Of a stretch of DNA of 64,000 bases, positions 1-13,800 are shown in pieces. The first letter of the stretch is position 1. Each line of letters starts with the position of its first letter. This DNA is from Scleropages formosus. Taxonomy: Eukaryota > Chordata > Actinopteri > Osteoglossiformes > Osteoglossidae. Position numbers and translations under genes: made by a program. Under the pieces are notes generated by a model. It was not told the DNA's origin, did not search any database, and saw only the letters and a list, made by a program, of their open reading frames with translations. Location: contig NC_041818.1 of NCBI RefSeq assembly GCF_900964775.1, positions 10,189,332-10,253,331 of the forward strand, written 5' to 3'.

Positions 1-2304
1 AACATTGAAATCCATCGCACTTTTTTTGCCAAAGCAGGGATTTATGATCATGAAAACAACTTGCAACTGACGATGTTGGCACTTTGTATTGCAATGTTAA
101 CCGGATCCCCAGGGCCTAGTTCCAGTTTAGTCAGCTGTCAACACAACCTAAATAAAGTCTGAACACTAACTTCAGCTGACTGAAAAAAGCTATGAACAGC
201 AATTTAAACATTTTAGGTTCCCCCCCTCCAATTAGTATGTGACAAAAACTGGAAAATAAAAACATTCAATACCCAAAAAGCTGCAGATACAGATAGATAA
301 CTAAGTTTAAAATCGTACAACATATGTGAACATAAAAAGAAATAACAGAAAGTAGAAATAATGGAAAGAACAGCAAGTTTGCTTTTTTGAGCCAACTTAA
401 TTCCCAAAACACATTCATTTTCTGTGTTGGTAAATATTGCTCCTGGCTGAACTTGCAGGCCTAGGATTCTGTGCCCAGTTTCACGCTGTGGTACGTCGGT
501 CCCAGAGGGATTTTTTTAAAACCATCAGCAGATTCTGCAGTTCAGGCAGCACCTGTCCTTGCAATCTCCAGTTGCTGACTGTTCCACCTGCAGCCCATTA
601 ACACAGATGTCTCACATTTACAGTAGACCCACATCCTGCGCTAAAAAGGAATCAGTGTCATTTGACTTTGTGAAGGGAGGAGGAAAAAAAAAAAAAATCA
701 CATAGTTATTCTAGCAAATGTTAATGACAGTTTTTCCCCCAATTTTGCCTCCACTACAAAACCTTTAAACTTGGAAAAAGATTAATCTCTTCCAGTCTCT
801 CTAGTGTGTAATGTGCCTCTCTAATGTGTAATGTGCACACCAACCAATATAAAAAGGGTTCTAATTGCTCCTGTTTTTTTATTTTATTTTTTGTAAATGT
901 CATCCTATTCCACCTGTTAAAATGTTAGACATTAATTACAGTGAAAGAAGCAGTTAGCGGTAAGGTTACGAAACAATTGGAGATTGACACCTCGTCTTTT
1001 CTGACTACTCCAAGGTCTGCAAAGTCACCATCACTGAATTGTGCTCAATGCAGCTCTACCCACTACCCTTTCTGGACATTAGTGCGTGTGCATGCGTGTG
1101 CGTGTGTGTGTGAGAGAGAGAGAGCGAGAGAGGGCGTACCCATTAGTACACTTTTTTCTCGTGGTTAAGCAGTGAGGACTGGCAGCCGTGATACACTGCA
1201 GATAATGCCGCTGAACAGGAAGCAGTCACACCTGGGAGGACTCCAGAATATGCTGCAGGTTCCTTTGCCCACTTGTCTGCCAAAAATAAATTTAAAAAAT
1301 AGGAATAATGGCAGCTGACAAGTTTTTTTCTGTTGTGTCTGGTGTCTTTTTCCCCCTTCAGGTTTTTCCACCAGTTTTGTAGGTTGCTTCTTTCAAAATA
1401 TTTTTTTTTTCCCCCCTGTAATGGACTCTGATGTAAATTAAGGGGAAAAGGGACTATTTTGTCTATAGGCTGTTTTATTGGAGTTTTTCTTTTTTTATGC
1501 AATTAAAGGAGAGTTGTGCTGAACTATGTGCGATTCTGTATTTATTAGGAGTGAGACAGATCCTTCTGAACAACGGGATGTGAAATTTGATTTTATGTAA
1601 AATTTGAGATATAAAAATAAACCCTCCATGTAAAAAGCTAAATTTTACATGAGACCCAGTGAAATATCCCTCAGTTTGTGTATAACTACAGGTCAATCTC
1701 AAGCCTGTGTATAAATGAGGTGTCTTCCCGATTCATAAAAAGAACTTCATTCGGTGATTGTGTATGCATATTAGAATGTATGCTACTCTGTGGTTGATGG
1801 GTGTCACAGTCTATCACCTTCACTGGCATCAGTATGGGTGTGAATGAATACCAACCACTGTGCTGCTGCGTTGAAAGGGTGACGAACACACTCCGGCAGT
1901 ACTGTGGTCTTCACAGCTCCTTCTATGCCCAAGGCAGTCCTTCTGCAGAACTGCATGCTGATGCATGCATATCGATTCCCACTGATATTCACACTGTGTT
2001 AGACAGCGAGACTTGCAATCCAGTCCACTTCTGATTAAATCGTCATACGTGCATGTTAGGAACATGTCCTCCCAGCCAGAGTTAACTACACAAACACGCT
2101 ATAGTGCGTGCACACACACATTTTATATACATATCTGATATATAAGGCACTATGTATATGACCCATGTTTCTGAGAGAGTATAGCCCCACATGCTCATTT
2201 ACACACACATCATGGTCTACTGAAAACAAAATAATTGGTCTGTCCTTGTCAACTTTGCTTGAGCGGCTGCATTTCACTCAATTAAAACGGAGCCTCCATT
2301 CACC

Positions 2305-2460
2305 CAGTTTCATGCAAATATAGGGGGTGAGGTGGCGTTTGATATGCAAATAACCAGTTTGATGTCGAATTTATGTTTTCCATGTGAAAGGCAGGTGAAT
2401 TACTATGAGCCGCTGCTACACAATTAGAATAATATTTCAAAAGAATTTATTTGCATGGGC
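2305..2460. promoter_or_regulatory. Cluster of three POU octamer motifs, candidate enhancer
   Basis: Three perfect octamers lie within 145 bases: ATGCAAAT at 2312-2319 and 2344-2351, and its reverse complement ATTTGCAT at 2449-2456. The flanks are non-repetitive. Octamers are POU-domain binding sites. Enhancer function is inference only; a second pair of octamers lies at 11469-11476 and 11499-11506. Confidence 0.3.
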
Positions 2461-5400
2461 AGAGGACCCTCACACTTCTTAGGAAGATATTTTCACCCCA
2501 CTGCCCACTCATCCAACTCAAGTTGGAAAGGACACAGGCAAAGAGGTGACAGCTAGAAAGTATGCCAGTTTTAGACAGCGCAACATGCTTACTGATAGCC
2601 ACTTAATAAGGAAGATGAATTTTATTGACATGACACAGTATAGATCCTTTGCACAGAAGAAAAGAAAGGCTGTCTGGTAGGTACATAAAGAGGGGTCTAT
2701 ACTGCAGCTGTGGAAAGTCACTGTACAGCAGGCTGGAGGTAGCAGGCACCTGGACACCGATTCTAAGCCCTGTTTTTGAACCCTTTTGTTGTACTTTACC
2801 TAAGCAAGGAGTGTCACTAAGTACATCATTATGAATAATGCATAATAAAAGAAAAAATAATATGACAAACTGCTGCCCTTGCTCTAGGACCATAGCTGTT
2901 CTTGGACTGCAGGCCATTGTGTTACTCTGCCGAAAGAGGATGCAAGCCCGTGTGTGCTCACTGCTATTCAGGACCGTCTTCTACAGGGACATGCATCCGC
3001 GTATGTACAAGTGGAGGTTGTCCAAGTAAAACCATGTCCCACAAGACCATGAGACACACCACCAGCAGCTTTTCTACATTAATTTCTGTGTGTGTATTTT
3101 ATCCATTTAACCATTTTTCCGAACACATTTTTTTGTTGAAGCAGGAAAGTACTCTTATACCACCTGCATTTTTTCCCTACTCTAACAAACTGAAATTATC
3201 AAAGTTCAGAGTTTGCTCAGAGTCATCCTTTAATTGATTTGTAAACTCTGAGGAACTTGAAGAACTCCAACCGCTGACAGCTTAGTGGAACAGACACTGG
3301 CCCCTTACAGACCTCCAGAGCCTTACGATACCCCAGCGGTCGGCCCACGTTAAACCTCATTGAGCCGTCTCTTTCTGATCGGGTCATTATCTGATAAACA
3401 GCAAGGCTCCTTGTGCATCACCACATTGAGGCAATTAAGATAATTAGTCTCATTGAGGGCTAACGATCCAGCTTCTTCAATATGAGATTCTGTACAGTGG
3501 AAAAAGAAGGTCGGAATAGATACTGTGTGTGTCTCTCTCTGAGGGTGAAGGAGGGTTACCTTTAACAAGAGGAAAGCTAATTACTGTTCTTGCTAACTTA
3601 TTCCAATTTGTTTACTGGTATATCAGTCGTTAGGGATTTACTTTGCATTTTTTCCTTTTTTTGCTTGTAAAATAGCAAAATATAAAACATGCCCTGCCCT
3701 TGAAGCCTGCATAATAGGCCACATAGCTGTGTTTCAGCAGGCAGCTCCGGCACTCTTGCTGGAAAGAACAGAATGTACTGTAATAGTAGCAGTTACCACT
3801 CGGCTCTAGTAGCTACTGAGCTCCTGTAAGAATATCATATCGCCACGCAGAGACACATTCATACCGATGTCTTCCCGATGCAACTGGAACAGGAAAAGCA
3901 CTTTACCTAGGTAGAAGTGTCAAGCATGAACCGAGAACAAAGATCTGTTTTCTCCCATGTTTTATGGCCTCACAACAGCTGTGATGGCCTCAACAGCTGG
4001 CCGTACTAACAAGCAGGTGGAATTGTGTCCACTGCTTTGGGGAAACGGAGCACGGACCCTGGACCGTGCACCGTGTCCACTGGCTTCAGGAAAGAAGAGC
4101 AGGTGTCCTGCACTCCTAGAGGGCTGCAGTCATGAAGATTGAAGAGAATGCACTTTAATTAGCACCTGCTTTGCACCTGAACTACCAGGTGAGGTGAGTA
4201 ACTATCCAATTAATTATTTTAATAAAGCAATTAGGGGCTGAGCTCAAGCAAGGTCCAGCACACCCAGGAGCCTTTGTGGACTGGGGCTGTGCACACCTGA
4301 AGTACAGCCCATAAGCCTTCCAAATCTCATTAGTTCTACATATTTTGTCACATGCAAACCACATTTTCTTTTCTTGGTGTATCTGCCTTGAGGGAACTAA
4401 ACACTGCAGAATTACAACTCCTGGAATTGGTAAAATCTGAGCTGATTTGTAAACAAACACACACACAAGTAAAAAATGTCATTAGTAATGACTAAAGAAC
4501 ACTTGGCGATACTGGTGTTTCCTGAATCTTAAAGAAACATTTTAAGAGCCCTGCATCCATACAGGTAACCCCCAGAAACATAATAAGGCTTCCAGTTGAC
4601 CATTATGAAGAATCTGTAAATTATACATCAGTGTGCCTATTCAATAAAAGATTCACAAGCTGTAATGCACAAATTTCTCATTGGCTCTATCATTTTCAAC
4701 ATGAGATTCCCTTGCGGGCCATTTGGAAATCACTGCAGCAATAGAGTCGAACATTTCCTTGAGCATCTGGACTCCTCTCAGGCTGTCAGCTGATGATAAA
4801 AGGGGCAAAAGAGCAACTTATCTGGAGAGGCTTTGAAACACACCAAAAGCCCCCATCACAGGATGTGACTTTATCTCCCATAGTGCCAGGGCATTTTAGA
4901 GAATCTGCAGTGGAGAACTGCACTTATCAGAAACTGAAGGGAGGGAGCAGTAATAGCATACAAGCCAGAAGTGGGTGTGGTGTGGGTATGAAGACCATCC
5001 TGACCTGTGCTGTGGAAAATAAAAACAGACATACAGACCCGGTCCATGTCTCTGCTTGTTTTCTCCACTAATAATTAACCTTTTCATATTAATTTAGCGG
5101 CTTGGCAGGCACTGTTGTTCAAAGTAGTGTACATACTTTAGAAGTTCACCTCAACAGTACAGCAGCAGGACCTCCCCAACAATTTCAGCCAAGAATATTT
5201 AGGTCAGTGAAATATTACCTTTGTGAAAGAATACATATTTTTCAAAATGTACGAGTCAGTTATAGCTCTGATTTCTCAAACTTTGATTGATTGATTAATT
5301 ATGTGCTCTTATAATGTGACAGCAAGTGTGTGCCCATACACACAGACAAACTACATTCTCTAAGGACAACTGATTGGACAATTTACAAGGCAGTCAATTA

Positions 5401-5935
5401 GAGACAATGTATCCTCCAGTCTCAATCTCCCTACCAAGGCAGCCTGGAGAAATTGAGTGGTATAAGTAGTACGGTTCACCTCTGGCCCCTCCTTCCTGGG
5501 GATGGTTCTTAAGTGCTTGGGGCTTTTTGTTACCATGTTTTATGGAGGAAATACAGGAGCCAAGCGCAGTAAAACTGTTGGGGGTGGGCCTCATTACTGT
5601 AAACCCCATCCTGAGTGAGAAGAACACAAGCAGCCCATCCCCCTGCATCGTGCACGATATCGACTGGCTCCAAACGAAGGCCCTGGTCTGCGCGTGCATC
5701 TGCGTCCAGGCCCTTCTGTCACACATCGCTTGTGTCTGCTGTACTTTTCCCCTACCATCACTGCCAGCCTCAGAGTTCTTTTGAGGATCCAGCATTGCCA
5801 ATCCTCTTTAAGTGCATAAATATCTCAAACTCGTTCTTATAACGTTATTTAAATAAATAACATTTCAGACTTTTAACGAGGGGAAGTATCAAGACAAATC
5901 CATGGATCACTCAAAACAATCAAAAACAACTTACT

Positions 5936-6249
5936 TTACATTTATTCATTTAGCTGACACTTTTATCCAAAGCAACTTCCAATGAACTCTATGTAGTGTT
6001 ATCAGCCCACACACCTTATTCACCGCAGTGACTTGCACTGCTAGATGCACTACTTACACTGGGTCACTCATCCATACATCAGTGGAACGCACTCTCTCTG
6101 TCACTCACACACTGTGAGGGAACCTTAACAGCATGTCTGACTGTGGGAGGAAACCCATGCAGACACGGGGAGAACATGCAAACTCCACACAGACTGAGCG
6201 GGGATTGAACCCAGATCCTCTCGCATCATTTTGCCACTGTGCTGCCCTT
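5936..6249 (-). mobile_element. tRNA-derived SINE, near full length
   Basis: Read on the minus strand it has a tRNA-like head (GGCAGCACAGTGGC-type start near 6249), a middle with the usual fish-SINE phrase for 'mean of hundred-fold' repeats (GTGTGGAGTTTGCATGTTC-like), and a tail matching the other copies (tttggataaaagtgtcagct then aaataaatgtaaa) near 5940. Diverged by many substitutions. Same family as the copy at 8063-8402. Confidence 0.75.
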
Positions 6250-6433
6250 TGTATTAACATTCATCACCAGAATATTTTTTTAATTTGTATGTTTAAATTT
6301 TATAAACCCTCCAAATTTTTGTCATTCTGATTTACATATTTTGTTCCAGATTCAGTCTCTCCTATACTGCCAAATGAGTTACTTCCAATTATTTATGTTT
6401 TCCATTGTCTAGCATGCACTTTTGCCCATATGT

Positions 6434-6553
6434 TAAGAATCAGACATCTGCAACTATGTTCCTCTTTCTCCTAATGTAATGCACATAATTGTATTTCTCT
6501 GAGATGTACGTTGCTTTGGACAAAAGCATTTGCTAAATAAATAAATGTAAATA
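6434..6553 (+). mobile_element. SINE 3'-half fragment
   Basis: Shares its body (tttctcctaatgtaatgcac, then ctctgagatgta) and tail (gctttggacaaaagca, ctaaataaataaatgtaaa) with 32692-32812, so the two are copies of one repeat. No tRNA-like head is visible; both are truncated at about the same place. Confidence 0.65.
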
Positions 6554-7199
6554 TGTACAGCTTTCATGCATTTATACAGAAGAACACTGTTACTAAAATA
6601 ATTCAGGTTAGTTTGTTTAGGGTTTCAAAGGAGTAACAGAACAACAACTTCTAGTCATATGGGTGAAAAGTTGACTGTTCACGATCTTTCAACATTCAGC
6701 TTTTTTTTTTTTTTTTGTTTACTTCTATGCTACCTCTGGCACTTTATGTTTTAAACTCACAGCTGCAGAAATGTTTACGCATATCAGGTTCTCCGTTATG
6801 CAGACCGTGGCCTTGCAGGACCATAAAGGGTAAGGACTTGTATGTTTAATGTTCTTGATTCAAGTCTCCATAGGGTCCCTGCTGTTGGAGCACTGAGAAA
6901 AGTACTTGACATGAGCTGTGCTTGCAAGATCTGTAGTGATGTAAATTAGGAAAAGTTTCTTTGTATAAACAGTTGAGCTAAGTAACAATAACACCACAGC
7001 TGTGCCAATACACTGCAGACCCTCCCAGAAGCCCACAGACCCCATTCATTACAATGGGACATCCACATGCTCATGCACAGACAGGACAGCTGGAGGATCG
7101 ATATGGCTGAGATGAATGTACCAGCAAAGCACCTCTCCCAGTCGCTTTGCTCTTTCTCCATCACTTTCCAGGACTCATCAGCTCATATCACCTCAGAAC

Positions 7200-7470
7200 T
7201 CTCTCTTTCAATCCATCCATTTCTTTCCTTCTCCACCTTATGCTCACTTCCAACCATTCCATTTCCTTTACTCTGCAGCCCCTCTTCCTTACTGCATTCC
7301 CAACCTCCATCTCCCTCCACAGGCCCTCTCCCCTCATTTTTTATCCTTATGCCGCCTGCTCTTCAGGCAATCTGGCTGTGCACTGAGCTGTGACAGACCT
7401 CCTTGCCTGCCTCCTCCCTCCCTCCCTCTCTCACTTCCACTTCTACTCTTCATCCAGCCAGCCATCACTC
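7200..7470. repeat. Pyrimidine-rich low-complexity tract
   Basis: The plus strand is dominated by C and T runs (ccctccctccctctctcac and similar). This bias keeps several plus frames open over 170 codons, but the composition is low complexity and no domain is seen. Confidence 0.6.
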
Positions 7471-7728
7471 CTTCGTTTTTGTCCTGTTCCTCCATTTACC
7501 ATGTTGGCTCGTCCTCTCTCAAAAAGGATACAACTTCCGACAGACTTCTGCACACATGTACAAGGAAAATGAGAAACATGTTTAATAAGTCACCACTATC
7601 AAAAAATGAGTCATGCATTTTGCTGAACCAATGAAAAGGAACTACAGAAATGTAATTGAAAGAAAACCTATATACAAACAATAGTTCTCCATTTATTCCA
7701 TATTTTTATTTGATTTAGCTGTATTAGA

Positions 7729-7942
7729 CAAGGGGGTGCGGTGGCGCGGACCACAGTCCTGCTCTCCAGTGGGTCTGGGGTTCAAGTCCCGCTTGGGGTG
7801 CCTTGTGACGGACTGGCGTCCCGTCCTGGGTGTGTCCCCTCCCCCTCCGGCCTTACGCCCTGTGTTGCCGGGTAGGCTCCGGTTCCCCCGTGACCCCGTA
7901 TGGGACAAGCGGTTCTGAAAATGTGTGTGTGTGCGTGTGTGT
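7729..7942 (+). mobile_element. Young tRNA-derived SINE with target-site duplication
   Basis: Starts gggggtgcggtggcgcgg, carries a B-box-like ggttcaagtcccgc, continues with gcgtcccgtcctgggtgtgt, and ends in a (GT)n tail. An 8-bp direct repeat, gtattaga, flanks it exactly (7721-7728 and 7943-7950). The same family occurs at 52946-53162 with high identity. The A-box half of the tRNA-like head looks a little shorter than in that second copy. Confidence 0.9.
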
Positions 7943-8062
7943 GTATTAGAAAAATATAAAAATATTCATGCAAGACAGAGGATGTGAATGTTCTTTAAAG
8001 CAAAGCGATCAGTTTCGATATCCCCTTGTTAAAGTTTAATGCAGTAATCCATTTAATGCATT

Positions 8063-8402
8063 TAAAGGGTGGCACGGTGACACAGCGAGTAGCGCTGCTG
8101 TCTCACAGTGCCTGGGTGGTGCGAGAGGACATGGGTTCAATCCCTGCTCAGTCTGTGTGGAGTTTGCACATTCTTCCCCGTGTCTGCATGGGTTTCCTCC
8201 CACAGTCCAAAGACATGCTGTTTCCCATAGTGTGCAAGTGCCAGAGAGAGTGTGTTGCACTGATGTATGGATGAGTGACCCAGTGTAAGTAGTGCATCTA
8301 GCAGTGTAAGTCACCTTGGTGAATAAGGGGTGTAGGGCTGATAACACTACATAGAGGTCACTGGAAGTCATTTTGGAGAAAAGCATCTGCTAAATAAATG
8401 TA
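8063..8402 (+). mobile_element. tRNA-derived SINE, full-length type
   Basis: Head ggtggcacggtgacacagcg, B-box-like gggttcaatccctgc, middle gtgtggagtttgcacattct, and tail ttggagaaaagcatctgcta followed by aataaatgtaa. It is the most complete copy of the older SINE family in this window and serves as reference for the fragments listed elsewhere. Confidence 0.85.
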
Positions 8403-10636
8403 ATTGACTCAATATTTGTCTAACATGCTAAAATATGCCATTCACCAATTACTAAAAAAGAAGCTATGTTAAAGTCTAGTTTTGGACATGCACAGTATCA
8501 GTATGCTAGATGAGTACTATAAATTATGATTAATAATAACAATTTAAACTATTCATGATTTACACCATTAAAATAAATGGTTAAATTAATTGGTAATTTG
8601 TAATTAATTAATTAATGGGAAATTTGATAACAAACATGACAATCACAATGAACACCTGAATTAAAACTCAGCAGGTGACAACACCAAGAAAATGTTAGGG
8701 TTACTGTTTACTGTGGCAAGGTCAGTTTGGGATTGATCATATCAGGAAAGTCAGATTTTTCTTTAATTAAATTTCAATGGCAGAAAATATCCATCTCGTA
8801 CTAATACAACTGCACTTAGCTAGTTAACAGCTGCAATAGTTATGTGATACAGCAGTATACATACATAACTCAGTCTAGCAGGGTTAAAAGGTTCTGAGAG
8901 ATTTCCCCGTTAGGCTAAGTCCCGCCATATGAATACAAATGGGACAGGAAATCTGTTTGTAATCAGAATTGTTCATAAACCTACCCACAACATTGCTATC
9001 TATAAAATCTTCAGACAAAATAATTCCTCAGTTTATTCACAGGTTAGGTTCTCTTAAAAACCTCAGAGAGCAATAATAAATTTAAAAATTCGGATTACTA
9101 ATGACATTAGGACTATTTTCCATCAACAGCTCGTATAATGCAAGGTCTCAGCGTTCATCTTGCAAGCACAGTGGATGAGGCAAAATACAACATGAACTGG
9201 ATCCCAGTTTACTACCTTTTATTAACATGAACCAACGTTAAATCCTACTTCAAATAACTGAAAAGAAACTACATATATTTCAGTGTGTTGTCCTTTACAC
9301 ATGCCAAGACATTGTAGTGTTTCTCCTACAAGCACCACAAGAGAATAGAACGGAGCAGTGGAGAGTCTGAAAAAGTATAAAGTGTTTCAGCACAAAATCC
9401 CGACTGTATACTACTGGCTGTGAGGATCGGACTGATTCATCACATAGGCATGTTTGCCAGCATCTGGTCACCTAACCATCACAAAGCACAGTAGTAAACA
9501 TGTATTTCTTCAGTTGTTACTTTCTGTAAAAGTTTTGGATATAACTATAATAAAAGTTTTAGCAATATGATGGATGAATTTGCTCCTCTACAGCTTTGTG
9601 AAGAGGTGGTGTGTAGTTTGAAACTAGATGATCATCATTCAATTGATTCATTTAATGATCATTAGATTAAGGCTTTACTTATAGTGTAAAAGCATGTTGT
9701 AAAACTTATTTTAATAACCAAGTTAATATTTTAAATACAAACTGTATAAACATTGAGTTAGTTGAATTTGCTATTTCAGCTGTGATATTACCAGTACTGA
9801 TGTTCCAATTGGTTGAGACTGTTGATATCAAAAGAAAGCAGCACATATATAGTCAGTTCTGCTGCAAAGCAATGTTTTATTACATGATTTGTATGTAATG
9901 CAATGAATGGATAAAGTAATTTACACAATTTTTGCAAGTGCAATTTGGGATTTATGCAGTCACATCCCACAAATTGTGCAAGAAGATGCGCATCTGTGGT
10001 GTGGAATGCTCATTCATGTGCTTGGTATAATTAGTGGTAATTTGGCACCTTACACATTGTTTTGTATTTCATGTTTAATTCTGATCTACTGTATTAAACA
10101 GTTTGACAAAGTGGTAACAATGCATATACACATAAAGCATTCCCAGCAAGTGCTTCATGAAGATTGTATTTAAAAAAAAAAGGCTTTAACAACACTAGAC
10201 CTGAAGCTGAATGTTATAACTTTGAAAGAAATGCAAGACCGAAGTGTCAAAGAGCATATTCTTTCATTATTTTCATGTGCTTCATAATTTACCTGCAACA
10301 GATAATGTTTTTGGTAGATTTTGCACTGTCCCAATTTAATTTAGGGTATTCTATGAATTTTCAGTAGCTATGGCTACTGTACTTAATGTGCTATGCCCCA
10401 ACCCCATTTAAACCCTTATTTTTACATTATTAGTGTAAGTCTTTTCTAGGAATGCAACTATTGCTTTACAGCATAACTGATTGTATAGTAGATGATTTTG
10501 TTGGGGGGGAAGATTAGCATCCATATGACTTGCACAGTGAAATACAGCAGGCAGTAAATAAAATACCTGAAGTGAAAGTAAAAGCACTACATAGCCACAG
10601 AAAAATTCAATTGTACTGAAAAATAAGACTGCTGTT

Positions 10637-10651
10637 GGGGGGGGGGGGGGG
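10637..10651 (+). repeat. Homopolymer of 15 G
   Basis: Fifteen uninterrupted G bases inside the MACROD1 intron, preceded by a shorter G run at 10502-10509. Prone to sequencing error. Confidence 0.9.
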
Positions 10652-10767
10652 TACATATTTTCGTAAGCTGTTTACCATTGTATGGACCCCTTTTATATGG
10701 GGGAAGGTTATATAGACTAAAAATGATGGAACTCAGTCTTATAAACAAATCTGCAAGCCAGGCTTCA

Positions 10768-10830
10768 CGTTTACATTTATTCATTTAGCAGATGCTTTTC
10801 TCCAAAGCGACTTCCAATGAGCTTCAAAAA
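10768..10830 (-). mobile_element. SINE tail fragment
   Basis: tttacatttattcatttagc followed by agatgcttttctccaaagcg is the reverse complement of the tail of the SINE family seen at 8063-8402. Only the last 60 bases or so are present. Confidence 0.7.
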
Positions 10831-13800
10831 TGTCACTTGCACCTTTCTCCATGAGCTCTTCGCTAGGGAAGACTCAATATGCAAACTGTAGGTCTCATGT
10901 AACCACTCACCACTGACAGCTACAACGTAGATCTCATTCTCATTTTTTCACAAGATTCTATTGTGAGAGGTACTGAATTAAACAGTAAGGGAGAGTAACC
11001 TTTTTTATTTTTAATTCTGAAAGGGAAATGGATGTATGAGGACTGGCAGGAACTCCATATCAGAGCTCCAATTCAGGATCAGCTAACCTCAACCTATTTA
11101 CGAAAGAAGATTAAAGTGCCTGAGGGTCAGAACCTCAAGGCACTAACTCTCACCATGAATACAAAACAGGGCCTTTCACAGTTTTTGCCTGTTTGGTGCT
11201 GACTGATTATGATCTCTCTGTGGCTTTCCATACTTAAATTGTATTGTTCCCATAAATTACTACCATACATACATTGCACATCAGTTTGTGTGTTGTTTTT
11301 GGGGTGGGGAGTACTACCTTCTGTGAACAATTATACACATAAAACATTTTTATTCATGTCACCATGCAGTATTGGTGGTACACTGGATTAGCAGTGGGTA
11401 GAATAGATAAAAATACTGTAGCTTTTATCCATTTGTCCTGTTGTTCTGAGCCATATACCACTATTTTTATGCAAATTGAAAGGAAAGTGACAAGCAACAT
11501 GCAAATTAGGCCTGCAAGTTACCGCAAGGCTTCATGAGTTGTATGTTTGTTTTGTTGACCTGTCTCAAAATGACAAAGACATCTGAGAAATAAAGGATTC
11601 CTGCTGAGGTGAGGGAAAGCAGCCAAGGGGGAGGGGGTTATTTAATAAAACACACAAAAGGAGTCTACAGGATAGCAGATCAGCTGTACAATGCCTATTT
11701 CAAGGAGTGCCCAAACTTCAAAACTCTTTCTCAAGCTTAACAGACATGCTGGGGATATAGTGTACTACAAGTTGTTTGAAAATTTCCTGCAAATAAAATA
11801 CAAGATTAGCTCATACAATGCAATGTCACACCCCATTTCAGATTTCTCAAAAGTGTTCCACATCAATAATCAATACATTTCTTTACATGCCAGGCAAGAT
11901 AGCAGCTCAAACTTGTTTAAGTCGTTTTAGAATTTAACTAAGTAACAATCCCACTGTTCAGTTTGTAATTGTTCTCAGTGAAAAAGCAGCAGGCCTGTGA
12001 TGTGCTGAAAACAACGCATTCATACAAGACCGATAGATTGATAAGAGTGACAAATACTTTTAGTCCCTGGGGGGAAATTCAGTTGCATACAGAATCCAAT
12101 AACCTACGTTAGCTAATGCCAATCGATACTGCCTATATAGAAAGGGGAGCACAAAGCTTTGTTTTGTTCTTTAGCTGACATTTTATTCAAAGCTAATTGG
12201 TAAACAAATCAGTGTCCTGTTGTCCAGCAACTGGATTATCAACTTGCTTTCACATCACAGACTCTTTTCTTCAAAAAAAAAAAAAAAAACTCAAAAATTG
12301 GCTGTAAAATGGCTTTGTGCCATTTTAATTTCATTATGACAAGTCTACTTTTTTCAAATAATCTCATTTAGTATAATATGGCTCACTATATGCCACTGTA
12401 GATGTGAATTTCCCTTTGCAATTTAGTAATTTAACCACTGAAATCAGATCTTTACTCATGCAAGCCTGTTAGTCTGGTTTCTAACATTCTAAGTAGGTTA
12501 CATCCATAACTGTTTCATAACCAGGCACATTATCTTCAACAGAAGCCCTTAATGTCAACAGAATTAAACAGTATCTACACATAAAGGCCAAAGTTGGGAG
12601 CCATAAGATAATGACCAAGGTCTGTGCAGCTGTTCAAGTGCAACTCATAACTGGGTGGTGATGGGGACATGACTCAAGGAGGCAGCAGCCAGGTCTTCTT
12701 TACTAGCCTCCCTTTAAGGCTAATTCACAAGTCAACACAGAGAATCTGTATTTATGAAAATTAAACTACTGTAGTGTTTTCAAAAACCTGATATCGATGG
12801 CAAGTTAAATCATTATCACATGAAATCACATTTTTAAGCCAAACAAAACAGGTTTTGACACTGCTTCAGCTGGTCCCCACCTTGGGTTTTAAGGTAACTA
12901 TCTCAATGACAGTGTTGCATCTTTGACTACGAGAACAGTCCAAGTCCAGATACCTTCCAGAAGGTGTTCAAAATGGCTATACTTACCAAAAATATTAAGG
13001 ATGAGGTATAAGAGAACTTATAATGATGTACAAGCTACTTGATGGATACAGTACTGAAATAAAACAAACATTTAGTGAAACTAAATAGTATATTTTTAAT
13101 TTGATTTGAAAACCGAGAGAAACACTGCACTGACAGCAAAACCCTAACCTCAAAAGTTCAAGGGAGGAAAAATAGATCTTGTTCCCTTTACAATTCAAAC
13201 ATCAAAGCCTACTCTTGTTGTGCCCTTAAAAAACTAAGTTCCTGGCCTGAGGTTACAAGTCAATATCCTTTACCACCACACTACTTGCTGCCTAAATCTG
13301 CAGTTAAAGCAATATCACATAGTGAGAACTCATACTCCTCATTGAAAAAGAAAATATTTTGAAGAAGGTTTGTAACTTTTAATATAGAAAGTATACAAAA
13401 TGAATATACAATGTTAGTGCCATTTAAAATAAGTAACGATTTAATTACGAAACACCAGGAATTGTCAGCACTGAACATCATTTTAAGAAGCAGTAGGTAC
13501 TGGGAGCATTATATATGTACATGCATGATCTAGAATCAATTTCCAAGTCTCTAGTCATTTAGTTGTATGGTGGGCAGTGGGTGCATAAGAGCAGAGCAAT
13601 GAAAAAAGTAATTAAACTGTAATTACAAGTTGTGATAGACTTACTTTTAGAAGCTGTTATGAATGCACTATCTGCATATACTGCATTACGCAAGTGTTGA
13701 CAGTAAACAGCACTTAAAGTTTGAAGTAAATATTTACAAATGTTGCTATCCATGCAAACAGCCCCAGAAAAAAGAAAGTATAACAAGTGACATCACATAA

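Noticed and set aside
2902-3237. Cys-rich 111-codon frame resembling a small secreted peptide
   Set aside because: No signal peptide, no splice context and no recognisable cysteine pattern; likely chance in intronic DNA.
5394-5801. Overlapping open frames on both strands of about 85-135 codons
   Set aside because: No similarity to any family I know, no splice sites in phase, and both strands open at once.
7116-7634. 172-codon open frame on the plus strand
   Set aside because: Ser/Pro/Leu-rich because the DNA is a pyrimidine-rich low-complexity tract; three overlapping frames are open together and no domain is visible.
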